Origin: Colocasia esculenta
Lineage: Eukaryota; Streptophyta; Magnoliopsida; Alismatales; Araceae
NCBI GenBank assembly: GCA_014218235.1
Contig: CM024755.1
Location: 99,676,948-99,740,947 of the forward strand
Direction of reading: 5' to 3'
Length of the DNA: 64,000 nucleotides
The position numbers were made by a program, and so were the translations under genes. The notes beneath the pieces are model-generated. The model was not told where the DNA came from. It ran no database searches and worked only from the letters and a program-made list of their open reading frames with translations. This document shows positions 21,185 through 32,177 of the stretch, piece after piece; position 1 is the stretch's first letter; every line of letters starts with the position of its first letter.

Positions 21185-24071
21185 TGTAAGGCCCTTGATT
21201 TTTTTATATATTGAGTGTTTACATGTGTGTATGTGTATATATGTATATATGTGTATAAACCATTGATGTATGAATTGCAGTGCGCAATACTTGCTTACTT
21301 ATACTATATAGACTAGTACTTTAATATATGCATTGTATATATAGATATATATAAATTACATGTATGATATGTATGTATATATATGATTGCTACAGAGTCT
21401 GTTCCGGCGACCAGTAGGCGTCCACATGAGTTGACGTTTACTCTGAGTTAGCGGCCACATCGATGGACGCCAACCCAAAGTTGACGGCCTGTGATGTTGA
21501 CGTTAATATTCCAGATCTTTTGCGATCTCAGATCCGGAAACGCCCCCAAAATCTTCGCCCCCTCTTATGGTAACTGTTCCCCAATGGTCGCAAAATCACC
21601 TTAGCGCGACCCTAATCATCCAGCCCTATAAAAGAAACGGGTTAGGATTAGGTTGAGTCCTTTTGACTCTTTGTCAAGAACCCTAGAATTCTATGCGAAA
21701 ACCCAATCTTGCAAACCTTTGATCCGGCGACGGGCGACTCCTTCCGGCGATCTTCTACGACTGGAGGGGAGTCCAACCATTGGAGAAGAGATCTCCATCA
21801 CTGGGTGGCGTTCTGCATCGACAAGGAACCCGGTTGAAGGTGGAATTGAAGGCTCTTTGGCACAGGCCGAGGAGGGCTTCTACGACCAAATTCGAGGAGT
21901 AGAGATTTTATCCAAGGCAAGTAACCTACCCACATCATCCCTACATGTGTCCAGTATGTCCCAGGATTTTTACTGATTTTCTCGAGTCCTAGAACCCCCC
22001 ATTCAAATGATTTTCTTATGTGCAGTTTGTGTTTTGCACAGACGGAATATTAACGACATGATCCCCTGCCGTTAATATCCTGAGTTGACGGCATTATTTG
22101 TTGCCGTTAACCTGCTAGACGGCCATTCCTTTGCCGTTAAGTTCGTCAGTCTGCAACAGTATGCAGATCTGACTTTTATAAACTATTTTTCGGGGTTTTT
22201 CGCATGAGGATATATGATAAATTTTATATGTTCTGTAATACGAGTATGAGATCATGTTGCATAGTTTTCGTGAAAATTTTACTTAAGGCTGTAATAATGA
22301 AATTTCATAAATGCATGATAAATAGGTTTTGAGTATTGCCATTTACTGTTTATATGATCCCTGTAAAAATTTAAATGTCAAAAATTTCTGTGATATGTAC
22401 ATTGATAACAGAACTTACTATTAAAATTTGGTAGTTTTCTAAAGACTGTATAGTTTACTAGATTTTCTGACATGAAAATAGTAAGCATGATTAATTAGTG
22501 TAGGAATTTTAATAAATAGTGCAAAAATAGTTAAATCCTCAAAAAATTGTAATATGGTTAGTACTGTCAGTGTGCATGTATAGTGTGTACTATAGGTCTG
22601 AATGATGACTACTATATAAATTGGGTTATTTTAACCTTAGAAAATATCACTGTTTGAATTTTTTTAAATAGTATATATTCCAAAAAATTTTGAAATTTCG
22701 TATATGTGATATGTGAATAGTAAATGACCTGTGGTTAAATTTTCATGCATATTGGATAACTGTGGATACTGAGTTGTACATTTCATGTAAAATGATTACA
22801 TTAATGCATGTTTAGTATAATTACTGTTAAATTAGTTAATTATAGTATGATTACTGTTAATAATGGCTGATGTGAACTCTGTTAACAGTAATACCATGTT
22901 AGGTGATACTGAAGCAAGAAAATGTGTGAGTACCGAATGCATATAAGAATTGTATATTATGTGTGTGTTAAACCAATTAGAAAAATGTGAAAAATGTGCC
23001 AAGGGTGACACTGCTACCTAGAGGGCTGTGGAACTATACTGTGGTAAAGTCCCCACGGGAAAGTTCAATGTGGGTGATGTCCCATGGGCATTGGGATTAA
23101 ATCCTGGAGGCGAACAAGTATCGCTGGTTAGGGTGGAGAGTACTTCTCCCGGTTCTGCGCAGTAACTAAGATCTATCATTGTATTGCCTAGGTGATAGAT
23201 GTGTGTATAATACGATTAGTGTGTGTCCTTCTACGGGGGTTTGGGCTATGTGTCACGACATATAAAACGTGAACTTGTGTTAATGAAAGTGCATGTGCAA
23301 ATCGTGAAACTAGAGTAATTGAGCATGTACTATTTTAAATCCTTGTGACAGCAGGTAAATGTTAATCTTATATACTAATGTTTTTGTTCATAATAAATAG
23401 CCAGTTCCATGTGTATAAACATGTTATCCATGTGATAATCATTAGAAAATCCATAATAGAAATGATTTGTTGTAAAGATGAAAATCTGCATGTTTAGTTT
23501 AGTTTTATTTAACATGTGAATATGGTTAATTGATCTATTAATTGTTGTGTAGAAAGCATGTTTAGACTTTAATTTGACAAATAGCAACCCATGCCATCTA
23601 CATGTATGTTTAGTGTGCTTAGTGTTACTTGTTGAGTTCTTTTGATCTCATCCTTGCTTCGGCGTACAAGTGTTGAGACTACTTCTTCCGAGGAGATTGT
23701 TAGGAGCGACTCGAACGAGAGTAGTGTACCTTGGTGGATTGACATTGTACTTCATTTCATAAGTATGTAATGAGAGACTCTACGTAGTCTCATGTGGATA
23801 ATGTGGTTATTTCAGAAAAGTTGTGGACATTATATTTATTTTATATTCTCAGTTATTTCATGTTAATTTCTTTTCTTCTATATGAGCTGTGGATAAATGT
23901 GGATGATGGAATAAGATGGCTTTTAGTTCTTTAAATTCTGCTGTCATATGTTATGTATTTATGTACGTTTCAACCTAATATACAATAGTTGGGTAAATGT
24001 CCCACTGTAGTGACGTTTGTTATATCGATGAGGGTTGGTATAACCGTACCGGTATAAGAAGGGTCGTTACA
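21185..24071 (+). repeat. 3' LTR of element 1
   Basis: TGTAAGG...GTTACA, aligned over its whole length to 79-2960. TATAAAA lies at 21627-21633. The ORF seen at 1751-2053 in the 5' copy is broken here by stops. No other content is recognised. Confidence 0.93.
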
Positions 24072-24076
24072 GATTT
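24072..24076. repeat. TSD of element 1, right copy (GATTT)
   Basis: Perfect match to 74-78. Confidence 0.9.
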
Positions 24077-24423
24077 GAACTTTGAATTCAGAGGCTAGAA
24101 AATTCAATGATTGGTCAGTTTGTGAGACCGCATGAAGCAGCTGAGCATGCCACTAGAAGATTGAATAGGTTGATTGGTACTTTGGGTGATGTATGTACCC
24201 AACTTAAGGATCTCCAGGACACGATTCAAGCAGTTCTTGAAGGCATTTTGCTTAACACTCAAAAGGGACTATTGAACAGTCAAGAAGTTGTATCTCAAGT
24301 CTCTAAAACAAGATTGTCCTTTGCACATTTGGTTGATGATATGGAAGGCATGAAAAACTTGATGACTCACATTGATCAAGAGATGACAACTTTAAAGTCT
24401 GACTTTGCAAATTTCATGCAACA
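24077..24423 (+). pseudogene. Sirevirus A 3' ORF, segment 2
   Basis: Continues the frame of 1-78. After a TGA at 24083-24085 it is open for about 110 codons with a heptad-like L/I/V pattern, suggesting a coiled coil (LNRLIGTLGDVCTQLKDLQ). The frame is cut by the solo LTR at 24424 and continues at 27111. Confidence 0.6.
24419..24423. repeat. TSD of solo LTR, left copy (CAACA)
   Basis: CAACA before the LTR; the right flank reads AAACA (27106-27110), one mismatch. Confidence 0.7.
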
Positions 24424-27105
24424 TGTCACGTTCTAGCAAAATTACATTTACTGAATATGACAGATATTAAACACGACGAACAACACAAGGTTTGCTCATA
24501 ACTAACTAGATTTGCAGAAATTATTACATGATACTCCTCATTATAGTCTAACTGAGGAACAAGCAAAAGTAATTGTAGCCTTATTACATTCTCATTTCTA
24601 TCTATTACGAAAAACAAAAGATAACTGCAGGGCACTTCTTGGCATAAGGTGGTCCTCTCAGCACTGAAGTCCCCCTTAAGCAATATCACCATCTTGTTCA
24701 CCTGAAAATGTTAAATTGAGTAAGCTAACTAGCCCAGTAGGATTCAACTCCTTTAATTTAAAAGGATTCAAATGTATATATCCAAGGTGAGAATGAGTAA
24801 AGATTGCTAGCACGGAGTGTTCAAAATAACGAATAAGCAAGATAATTCGATAACACATATTAGATAAGAACAATTTTAGAAGCAAGATCATTAACTCAGG
24901 ATGAAATTTGAATTCAGAATCAGACACATTATCACACACACAAGCATGTTGTGATGACTAATCAAGTATGAACTGATGCATGCCAACATCCACGATGTCC
25001 TTATCGGCCCCGCGCGGCCACTGACGAATTCGGGCGCTCCCCCAGGACTGAACCAGCCCTTTATTTGCCAGGCATAATTTCTAAATGAGTCCGAGACTCT
25101 CAAATTTTCATCATCACACACTCATCATTGTAATGAGTCAAGGATACACAAGGGTTCATTCAAAGTTTACACACAAGAGTGAAGGAACTCTATTTCCTTA
25201 CTAATTTCAAAAATTAATAATCCTTCGGGGTCAATTTTGTTCGGAACTTTGGGGAAATGATTTATGATACAAAGAAGGGTAACATGACTGGTTCTAGTAG
25301 ATATTTAGGTGGTAAAAACCATAAAACTTAGGTGGACTACTAGTTGGAACAATTGGATAAGATTTGCATCAAGGAACGGAGCAGAACAAGTGCTGGAAAC
25401 ATGGCACTGTCAGTACCTGTCGACAGGCACAAGCTTGCTGTCGACAGGGGCTGGTTTCCAGAACCAAATTTTCAGTTCTGTATGTTCCTGTCGACAGCAA
25501 GATAAGGGGCTATCGACAGCAACACACAGTGATGATTTTCTGGTTTCTGGAAATAGGTTCCTGTCGACAGCAAGAAGTTCGTCTGTCGACATGTCCTATG
25601 TGAACTTTCAGAAAGTCATTAAATTCAACTCCAAATGGTTCTACAAAGTTCCTCTATCAATCCTAACATGATTAGGACTTTGAACAAGGATGTTTTCAGT
25701 TTTATAGCTCAATGTAACATGACAAGAAAATGGAAGAAAGATCGTGAAATATAAATCACATGGATGATTAGCAAGAAGTTAAACTCAAGGGGATTTAATG
25801 GAGAGCACTTTTCTCAGGACTCTTCTCTCTTTTCCATTGATCATATATCAAGTACACTCACTTGAGACTTCCATGGTCTCTTAACGAATCAATTTCATGA
25901 AGGAGAAAGAACTGTTATGGTTTTGTCTACACTATACCATGGAACCGATAGGATTTCAGATTTTAAACAAGTTGAGGGCATGAAAAAGGAGTAATGTGTA
26001 ACTTCCCATGGCTTAAGGACTAACTAAATATGAGGAAAGGTCCAGTTTCTACCATGGACAATCTCTCTAAGCTTTGGAATATAGCATGACTTCTTCAGAC
26101 TTGAAAATCCCCTGACTTATCAGATTTGAAAATAGCATGCTAAGGTACCACATACCATTAACCAACAATTCAAGGAGGAATATCAGGGGAATGAAGGAAG
26201 GTTAGGAAAAGAATCCTACCTAAGGAAGAGCAAGTTCTTCCTTTCCTCAACGTGAAGAGTGGTTGCTATAGAAAAGAGCAGGTGCAGACGGTGCAGAGGT
26301 AGTGCAACACTACAACAGGGTAGTAGCTGCAGCTTCTCCTGGTAGTAATGGCAGAAGAACCACGTAGCCTCAACAACAGCACATGGACACAAACAGGAGT
26401 GGGAAAGGTGTGTACAATGGATGTGGGAGGGTTTTTAAAAACCCAGCAGGTTCTTCATGCAAATGGCACGTCGGCCCCTGAGGTGTCGCAGTAAAAGCTA
26501 TGAACTTTTACCATGTGACATGAGTTACATGCCCAATCCAAGGTTAACAGCTGTGGGTTAACGTGGTAACCCAAACCCCCAGATGAGCTGGCCTTCCCAG
26601 GGCCACCCACGTAGGCCTCTGGAAATTCCAGAAAAGACCATCCCGTAATTGCCCAATAATTCAGCTGGCCCATTAAGCTTGATGTAAACATGTTCAAATG
26701 GTATCCATTTGTCATGAAATTTTAACCATAGGCTAATATGATGGTTTTGCTAATTATGGTGATTTTTATTTAATTTTTAAATTTTATTTTACACTAGGTG
26801 AAAAATCACCCGAAAAATAGTCGCGTCGACTTAATCTCAAAGTCCACACGTCGAAAAATTCAGATAATTACATTTCTGATTTCTCCACATTTTTATGGAA
26901 ATTATGGTGTTCTCAGAATTTTATTTCGTTGTCATTTTCCGGTGTCGCCCTGTGGAAGCGCGCACCTCTATGTATGACATTGGAGTAACGTACGTTACCA
27001 CTAATCATACCTAAATATCAATTATTTCAGTTTAATGACAATCCTAATGTATATTAACCACATTATTCATATTTTCCTAGCACTTTAAATTTTTGGGGTG
27101 TTACA
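24424..27105 (-). mobile_element. Solo Gypsy-type LTR
   Basis: On the minus strand it runs TGTAACACCCC...CGTGACA, 2682 bases, flanked by CAACA/AAACA. There is no internal region, primer site or second LTR, so it is the product of LTR-LTR recombination. Its ends and a CGGGCGCTC..CCCAGGAC stretch near 25022-25046 resemble the LTRs of element D, suggesting a related family. It carries an array of CTGTCGACAG motifs (25415-25590). No ORF looks like a gene. Confidence 0.85.
25415..25590. repeat. CTGTCGACAG palindrome cluster
   Basis: About five exact or near-exact copies of the palindrome CTGTCGACAG within 180 bases of the solo LTR (for example CTGTCGACAG at 25429-25450 and again at 25560-25590). 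Similar in style to the clusters in other LTRs of the window. Confidence 0.8.
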
Positions 27106-27110
27106 AAACA
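27106..27110. repeat. TSD of solo LTR, right copy (AAACA)
   Basis: Differs from CAACA (24419-24423) by one base. Confidence 0.7.
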
Positions 27111-27333
27111 TGGCACTGTTCCCAGCTCATCTTCCTCATCTCATCATGCAACTAGTGTCTTTCAAGAGAATATGTATGAAAATCATCAAAGGATGGAAGA
27201 TCTTTTGCATAACAGACTTTCAACAATGCAGAATCAATTAAGATCAAATATGTTTGCTGTAGAAGCAAGATTGAAGTCCATGGAAACCATCTTATTACCT
27301 ATTCCTCCTCCTCCTCCACCCCCTTCTGGTTGA
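27111..27333 (+). pseudogene. Sirevirus A 3' ORF, segment 3 and stop
   Basis: Resumes the frame cut at 24423 and reads without a stop to TGA 27331-27333. It has a Ser/His run, a helical stretch (RMEDLLHNRLSTMQNQL) and a proline run just before the stop. It lies about 400 bases before the Sirevirus 3' LTR, the usual place of the extra ORF's end. Confidence 0.65.
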
Positions 27334-27733
27334 TATCTTTTGTTTTGATGATGTCAAAGGGGGAGAAGGATTCATGATTTACTTTTTGGCATCTGGGAAA
27401 TCAAGAAACTTTTTGAAAATTTTTTGAGAAATGTTATGTTAAATTTCCAAACTTTTTGGGGGTAATATAATTCTGTGTGATGTGAATGCTAGCACATTTT
27501 TTTTTGTTGTTGGATGCTTGTGTGACTGATTTCTTCTTTGGCAATAATAAATGATTGACATGTTTGTTTGCAAAGAGATGAAAATGTTTAGATGCTACTG
27601 ATGAAAATTGTGGATGTCATTGTTACATTTGTGATATGCTTTGAAAGTGTGAATGGATATTTTTCAAGTCATATTTGTGAGAAAATTAAACCAAATTACT
27701 GAATCATAGTTGCCATCATAAAAAGGGGGAGAT
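27334..27733 (+). other. 3' untranslated region of Sirevirus A with two polypurine tracts
   Basis: No coding signal. AAAGGGGGAGAAGG at about 27356-27369 and AAAAAGGGGGAGA at about 27720-27732 are two polypurine tracts; the second abuts the LTR and is the likely plus-strand primer. Both follow a TGATGATGTC or CATCATAA sequence, the Sirevirus context. Confidence 0.8.
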
Positions 27734-27872
27734 TGTTGGATCTCTTATTTTGATGATATCTAAACATGATTCATTAATGCATTAAAGTCATGCTTATCAT
27801 GCTTACATTTATATCTCACAATGTTTTCTCATGTGCAGCTCAAAGGAACAAAAGTCATAAGTGCTCCATTGT

Positions 27873-28052
27873 GTCGACACAGTTCACCTGTGGTGTCGAC
27901 ACCAGTAGCCTGTCAGAAAATCTGGTGCTCTGCCATGAACCTGTGTGTCGACACAGTTCAATTGTGTGTCGACACTAGTTCCCAGTCTAGGAGATCGTTT
28001 TGTGATGACTGGGACAGGGTGTCGACACATAGGTAAGGTGTGTCGACACAGT
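27873..28052. repeat. TGTCGACA palindrome cluster
   Basis: Six copies of the palindrome TGTCGACA (usually GTGTCGACAC) in 180 bases, ending about 125 bases before the TATA box. Likely a cis-regulatory or silencing-target region of the LTR. Confidence 0.88.
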
Positions 28053-28177
28053 CAGTCTATTTTTTCTCTCTCTTTTTGATCTAATTAACAGGGAAATGTG
28101 GAAGCTTTTGGGAAAGGCTTTTTGGGCGGGAACTTTTATGCCTACAGATCCCAAGATATTTTGTGGACCCATGGGGC

Positions 28178-28185
28178 TATAAATA
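28178..28185 (+). promoter_or_regulatory. TATA box of Sirevirus A LTR
   Basis: GGGGCTATAAATACCCC is a strong plant TATA box, followed within about 50 bases by an AG-rich leader. Confidence 0.7.
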
Positions 28186-28912
28186 CCCCTTATCCACTTG
28201 GCTTTAAAGAGAGATCGAGCCACACTTCTGTTCTTCAAAGACTCTAGAGAATTCCAGCCAATTTCTGAGGAAGGCTCCAACCTGGCAAATCGCTCCTAGA
28301 TCTGAAGGAACAAGAGCTTTGTACACCTTAGATGATCCAATTGAAGGAGAATTTCGATCCATCTGAGTCTTCTTCCTGGAGCTGAAGCAGAAGAACTGAT
28401 CCCCATTCCTGAAGCAAAAATAGGGATCTTCGAACCAGTCCTCTTCAATTTGGAATTCAATTGCTCCGACTGGTTCCTCATTTCAATTTCACTCTATACT
28501 GTGTGTTTTTGTGAAAGTGGTGCAATCCTTGTGCCTAATTTCACGTGTGTGTGATTGAATCTGAGATTTCTGTATCTCAGAGTGTGTGTGTTCCTTTGTG
28601 ACTTTTCTGAACTGGCAAGATAAGCCACAATTGTGTGTGTGTCTGGATGGTGGATGTAGGATACACTGTTGTGTAATCCGAACTACCCTAAATCTTTGTG
28701 TCATTGTGGTTTGCTTATTTCTTGCGCTAGATGCTTGATAGGTTCGTCAAAATTTCATCATCTAACTTGTCTAATTTGTTTAGAATTGTCATTAACACTC
28801 AGATTTCACACTCAATTGAGTTTCTCTAAGTTTCTGTTCAAGTGGTTTTAAAATTTTGGAGAAATCTATTCAACCCCCTTCTACATTTCTAGTAGCAGTT
28901 CTTTTCGCAACA

Positions 28913-29314
28913 TTTTACCTCTCCCCTTTTTAAGCAAGAAATCTCCTAATTGGGTTGAGAGAGAGGGGATTTCGTGGCCAAGCAATTGGGGAAGGTTTAA
29001 GATTCCATATCCAACTCAAATTACTTATTTTAATACATTAAATACTCTCTTTTTATTTAAGTAATATTTTAGTTACAAATTTTTGATATTTTCCTATTAT
29101 TCCCCTTTTTAAAATCTCCATTTTAGCCAACAAATTTCTAATGGGTCCATTTAATAAAGCCCATTACTTATTTTCGTTTGATGGGTTTTAATTAATTCTC
29201 TTTCCTTTGATTTCTAATTAATTTAATTAGTTTTCTTGTATTTGATTTTTCAATTATCAAAATTTTTAATATTATTTAGATTTTTATTTTTCAAAAAAAA
29301 TGCAGGTTACTACA
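28913..29314 (-). repeat. Probable 3' LTR fragment of element 4
   Basis: On the minus strand it begins TGTAGTAACC. About 28930-29200 aligns by eye with the LTR of element D (shared GTGGCCAAGCAATT and AAAATCTCCATTTT stretches). No polypurine tract separates it from gag, so its link to this gag may be a recombination joint. Confidence 0.55.
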
Positions 29315-30120
29315 TCCATGACTAAAACCGTACCTTTCGTGATGTTCTCGGCCTGCTCTACATCCTCTCGTGCTAGTGCAAACACTCGGACTTGGGCTCG
29401 AGGCCTTCTCGGTCTCCCAGTCAATGGTGCTGCTGTGCCTCCCGCTGCTGGGGCTGGCACTCCTCTATGAACACCCTGCTGGAGTCTGGGGCAATCGCGG
29501 ATCTGATGCTCGGTGCTTCCACACTTGAGAGACTTCCCTGCTAGCTTTCAACACTCAGTGCCACCATGTGCCCTTCCACAGTGAGGACACATCTTCTTGT
29601 CGCTGGGCCTGAAGCTGGGTGTTGGTGGCGTAACCACCTGCTGACTAGTAGCTGCCACTAGATGTTGCGGTGACTGGTACACAACCTTCTTCCAGTCTTG
29701 CCTCTGGAAAGGTGGCGCGGACCTCTTCTGAGCTGCCCTCTTCTCCTCCAAATACTAGTCCATCTCGCTCTCCTGCCTGCATGCTGCACTGAGAGCCTCG
29801 TCCAAAGTGCGGTGGTCAAAAGCAGCTATCCTCGACCTAAGTGATGGCTTGAGCCCCATCACAAACTTCTTAGACTTCCTGCGCTCATCAGCTACAATAT
29901 GGGGAGCATATTTAGAAAGCTCGTCAAACCTGGCCTCATACTCCAAGACAATCATGGAGCCTTGAGTAAGAGAGAGATACTCCTGCTCCATCTTGTCCTG
30001 GATGTGCTCGGGGATGAACTTGGCCCGAAATAGCCTCGTGAACTCGGCCTAACTCACCTCAATGGCACCATCCTCATACCTGGTACGTAGTACGGAGGCC
30101 CACCAAACATCGGCTCTCTC

Positions 30121-30191
30121 GTGCAAAAACAACCCATAAGCACCATCCAAATAAAAACTTAATCTTACTCAAGTACATATACTCTAAGTAC
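30121..30191 (-). other. Putative gag intron 2, element 4
   Basis: Seventy-one bases, donor CAG|GTACTT, phase 0, at the same codon boundary as 3604-3683. The acceptor reads GCAC in place of GCAG, a likely decay mutation. Confidence 0.55.
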
Positions 30192-30398
30192 CTGTAGCAT
30201 GTAAGTAGCCAGGCTGACTTTGTCTTCCTCAGCACACCTAATGGCCCGGAAGATCTTCTCCACTTCCCTCATCCAGCTCTCTGCCAAGAGGGGCTGACTC
30301 TCCCCCTTAAAAGAAGGCGGAGCCATCCTCTTAAACCTCTCCATGATGGACGGACCACCATGGCCATGCTCCTGAGGAACTGGAGCTTGAGCCTGAGC

Positions 30399-30481
30399 CT
30401 AAAACATTAAGCAACCTATAAGCAACACATAAACAACCATGCATTTAACAAAACAAACTACTCCTATTTAACAACTCTAAC
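30399..30481 (-). other. Putative gag intron 1, element 4
   Basis: Eighty-three bases, donor GTTAGA, acceptor TTTTAG|GCTCAGG, phase 0, at the same place as 3339-3423 in element 1. Confidence 0.6.
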
Positions 30482-30862
30482 ATGTGCCTGCAACTGGGCC
30501 TACAGTGCCGCCTGAGTCTGCGCCTGGGTCTTCATTGCCTGAACCAGGCCTTGCATGAACACGCCATAATCCACAGGTGGTGATGTAGGGAGTACTGTGG
30601 GACCCTGGGGTGCTGGGGCCTGCTGCTCACCCCTCTCCTCACGCCTATGCTCGTCCTCCCGAGCTTGAGCACCACGCCTACCACGGCTCGCCATAGCCTG
30701 TAAAACAATTAACTTATTTAGAATCTAAGTTACTTAGTCATAACCATTTTCTTAACTATCATTAATTCATTATTAGATATTTTCCACATATATAGACAAA
30801 TTGTATAAAGACTTTGAAATATTGTGTAGATGATGGCATATTCATGTACAATCTCAACCTGT

Positions 30863-30876
30863 GGGCTCTGATACCA
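30863..30876 (-). other. Primer-binding site of element 4
   Basis: Minus strand TGGTATCAGAGCCC, exact initiator tRNA-Met complement, about five bases from the LTR end. Confidence 0.88.
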
Positions 30877-30881
30877 ATCTT

Positions 30882-31005
30882 TTTAATGACCCTCTTTATA
30901 TCGGTACGATTACACCAATCCACATCGATACGAAGGGCACCGTCACAGTGGGACATTTACCAAACACAACACAATAGGTCGAGATGTACATAAATAACAA
31001 AGAGA
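30882..31005 (-). repeat. 5' LTR end fragment of element 4
   Basis: Minus strand ...GGTAAATGTCCCACTG...GGGTCATTAAA matches the last ~120 bases of the element 1 LTR. It is truncated near 31005, where element B LTR sequence begins. Confidence 0.8.
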
Positions 31006-31007
31006 GA

Positions 31008-31979
31008 GTAATTTATTTGAAAGTAAAGAACATCATGTATAGAAATGATATTGATATCAAATCGATGATACAATCATGTGAGAATGTAATCCATGTTGAG
31101 ACCAAGTCGATGTGAACATAATCCATGTATTAATGAAATCATGTTCTGTACAAAGTCGTTACTTAACAGAAATCGATGAGCAGATGAAATCGTTGTTTCA
31201 ATAGAATCGTTGTTTCATAGGAGGTTGTTGTTGTGCTCAAATCGTTGTTTAAGTAGGCAAATCATTGTTGCGATCAAATCGTTGTTTAAGTGAAAGCAAA
31301 TCGTTGTTGTGATCAAATCTTTCTTTAAGTGAAGCAAATCACTGTTGCGATCAAATCATTCTTTGAGTGAAAGTAAATCGTTGTTTCGATCAAATCATTC
31401 TTTAAGTGAAGCAAATCATTGTTGCGATCAAATCATTCTTTGAGTGAAAGTAAATCGTTGTTTCGATCAAATCATTCTTTAAGTGAAAGCAAATCGTTCG
31501 TTCATTCAAATCGTTGTTTAAGTGAAAGCAAATTGTTGTTGCGATCAAATCGTTCTTTGAGTGAAAGCAAATCATTATTTTATTTATGAAATTGTTATGA
31601 GATGGAAATCGTTGTTTTACTTATGAAATCGTTGTGAGACCAAAATTGTTGTTTTACTTATGAAATCGTTGTGAGACCGAAATCATTGTTTTACTTATGA
31701 AATCGTTGTGAGACGGAAATCGTTATTTAAGTGACTTACAGAATCGTTATGGCGATCGAATCGTTGTTTCTATAAAGGAAATCGATGTGTACTTAGACAA
31801 AAACATATGCATTGAACTTACAACAGTGTGTGAGGATAACATACAGTGTTGCTAGATTTATTTCCTGTGGATAAACTTTAGAAACAATTATTAGAAAACA
31901 CTTTTCAAGGTTTTATTAATCACCAAAAATTGCATATATTATTCATAATAAATTTTATATGGAGATGGACTGATCATCA
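31008..31979 (-). repeat. 3' LTR of element B, truncated
   Basis: Aligns to 50270-51247: both start on the minus strand with TGATGATCAGTCC. The terminal ~1.2 kb is missing. The cut coincides with the cut in the LTR of element 4. Confidence 0.88.
31175..31760 (-). repeat. AATCGTT motif array, 3' LTR of B
   Basis: About 30 copies of AAATCGTTGTT or AAATCATTCTTT; on the minus strand the core is AACGATTT, the same core as in element 2. Units are about 17-22 bases, often alternating as ~40-base dimers with GATC or AAGTGAAAG linkers. Confidence 0.88.
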
Positions 31980-31996
31980 ATCTCCCCCTTTTTGGT
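31980..31996 (-). other. Polypurine tract of element B
   Basis: Minus strand CCAAAAAGGGGGAGAT directly before the LTR start. A second tract (AAAAAGGGGGAGAAATT) is at about 32080-32096, giving the Sirevirus double tract. The ~80 bases after it, to the 3' ORF stop, are non-coding. Confidence 0.85.
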
Positions 31997-32177
31997 GATA
32001 ACAAAACATAAAAAATTGCATATATAGAAAGAATTGAAATTTGTTTAATTTAAATTTTAGGGTATGTCTTTCAGAATAATTTCTCCCCCTTTTTGTCATT
32101 AAGCAAAAAAAATTAAATAGACAGAAGAGAAAATGGAAATAGACAAAGATAAATGGGAGCCAAGGTATCATACTTGA

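Larger units (their letters stand above)
79..24071 (+). mobile_element. Element 1: Tekay-like Ty3/Gypsy retrotransposon, split by element 2
   Basis: A complete element bounded by two LTRs of about 2.88 kb that begin TGTAAGG and end GTTACA, with a perfect 5-bp TSD. Between them are an initiator tRNA-Met primer site, a gag with two CCHC knuckles, protease, RT, RNase H, integrase with DDE residues, a C-terminal chromodomain-like segment and a polypurine tract. The order PR-RT-RH-IN, the FIDD RT motif, the long LTRs and the C-terminal chromodomain place it in the chromovirus Tekay/Del group. Multiple stops and frameshifts make it non-functional. Element 2 (6508-19829) lies inside its integrase. 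Confidence 0.93.
27734..28912 (+). repeat. 3' LTR of Sirevirus A
   Basis: Starts TGTTGGATC right after the polypurine tract and ends TTCGCAACA, 1179 bases. It contains a TGTCGACA cluster (27873-28052), a TATA box (28178-28185) and the C-rich stretch (CAACCCCCTTC) typical of Sirevirus LTR ends. The partner LTR is outside the window, so the end is set by motif. At 1.2 kb it is clearly a different family from elements 2, B and C. Confidence 0.82.
29315..30694 (-). pseudogene. gag: gag of element 4
   Basis: Starts at ATG 30694 (MASRGRRGAQ). Coding segments 30694-30482, 30398-30192 and 30120 onward match element 1 gag segment by segment. It keeps FRAKFIPEHIQDKMEQEYLS and the knuckles CPHCGRAHGGTEC and KCGSTEHQIRDC. 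At least four stops (QAAL*AQ, S*AEF, MD*YLEE, C*KLAG) sit where element 1 or the family has Gln or Trp, so they are CAG-to-TAG or TGG-to-TAG/TGA changes. The frame reaches the first residues before protease and then stops abruptly at the LTR-like joint. Confidence 0.82.
28913..31005 (-). mobile_element. Element 4: Tekay-like Gypsy remnant with gag only
   Basis: On the minus strand: a 5' LTR fragment (31005-30882), primer site, gag with two intron-like gaps, then a join at 29314 to an LTR-like fragment (29314-28913). Gag and the 5' LTR end match element 1 closely. RT and integrase are missing. The right edge is truncated against element B; the left edge is cut where Sirevirus A ends, as if A had inserted into this LTR. 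Confidence 0.75.

Noticed and set aside
24424..27105. Host intergenic DNA or a gene between the two halves of Sirevirus A
   Set aside because: TG...CA ends, flanking near-identical 5-mers and restored reading phase show it is a solo LTR.
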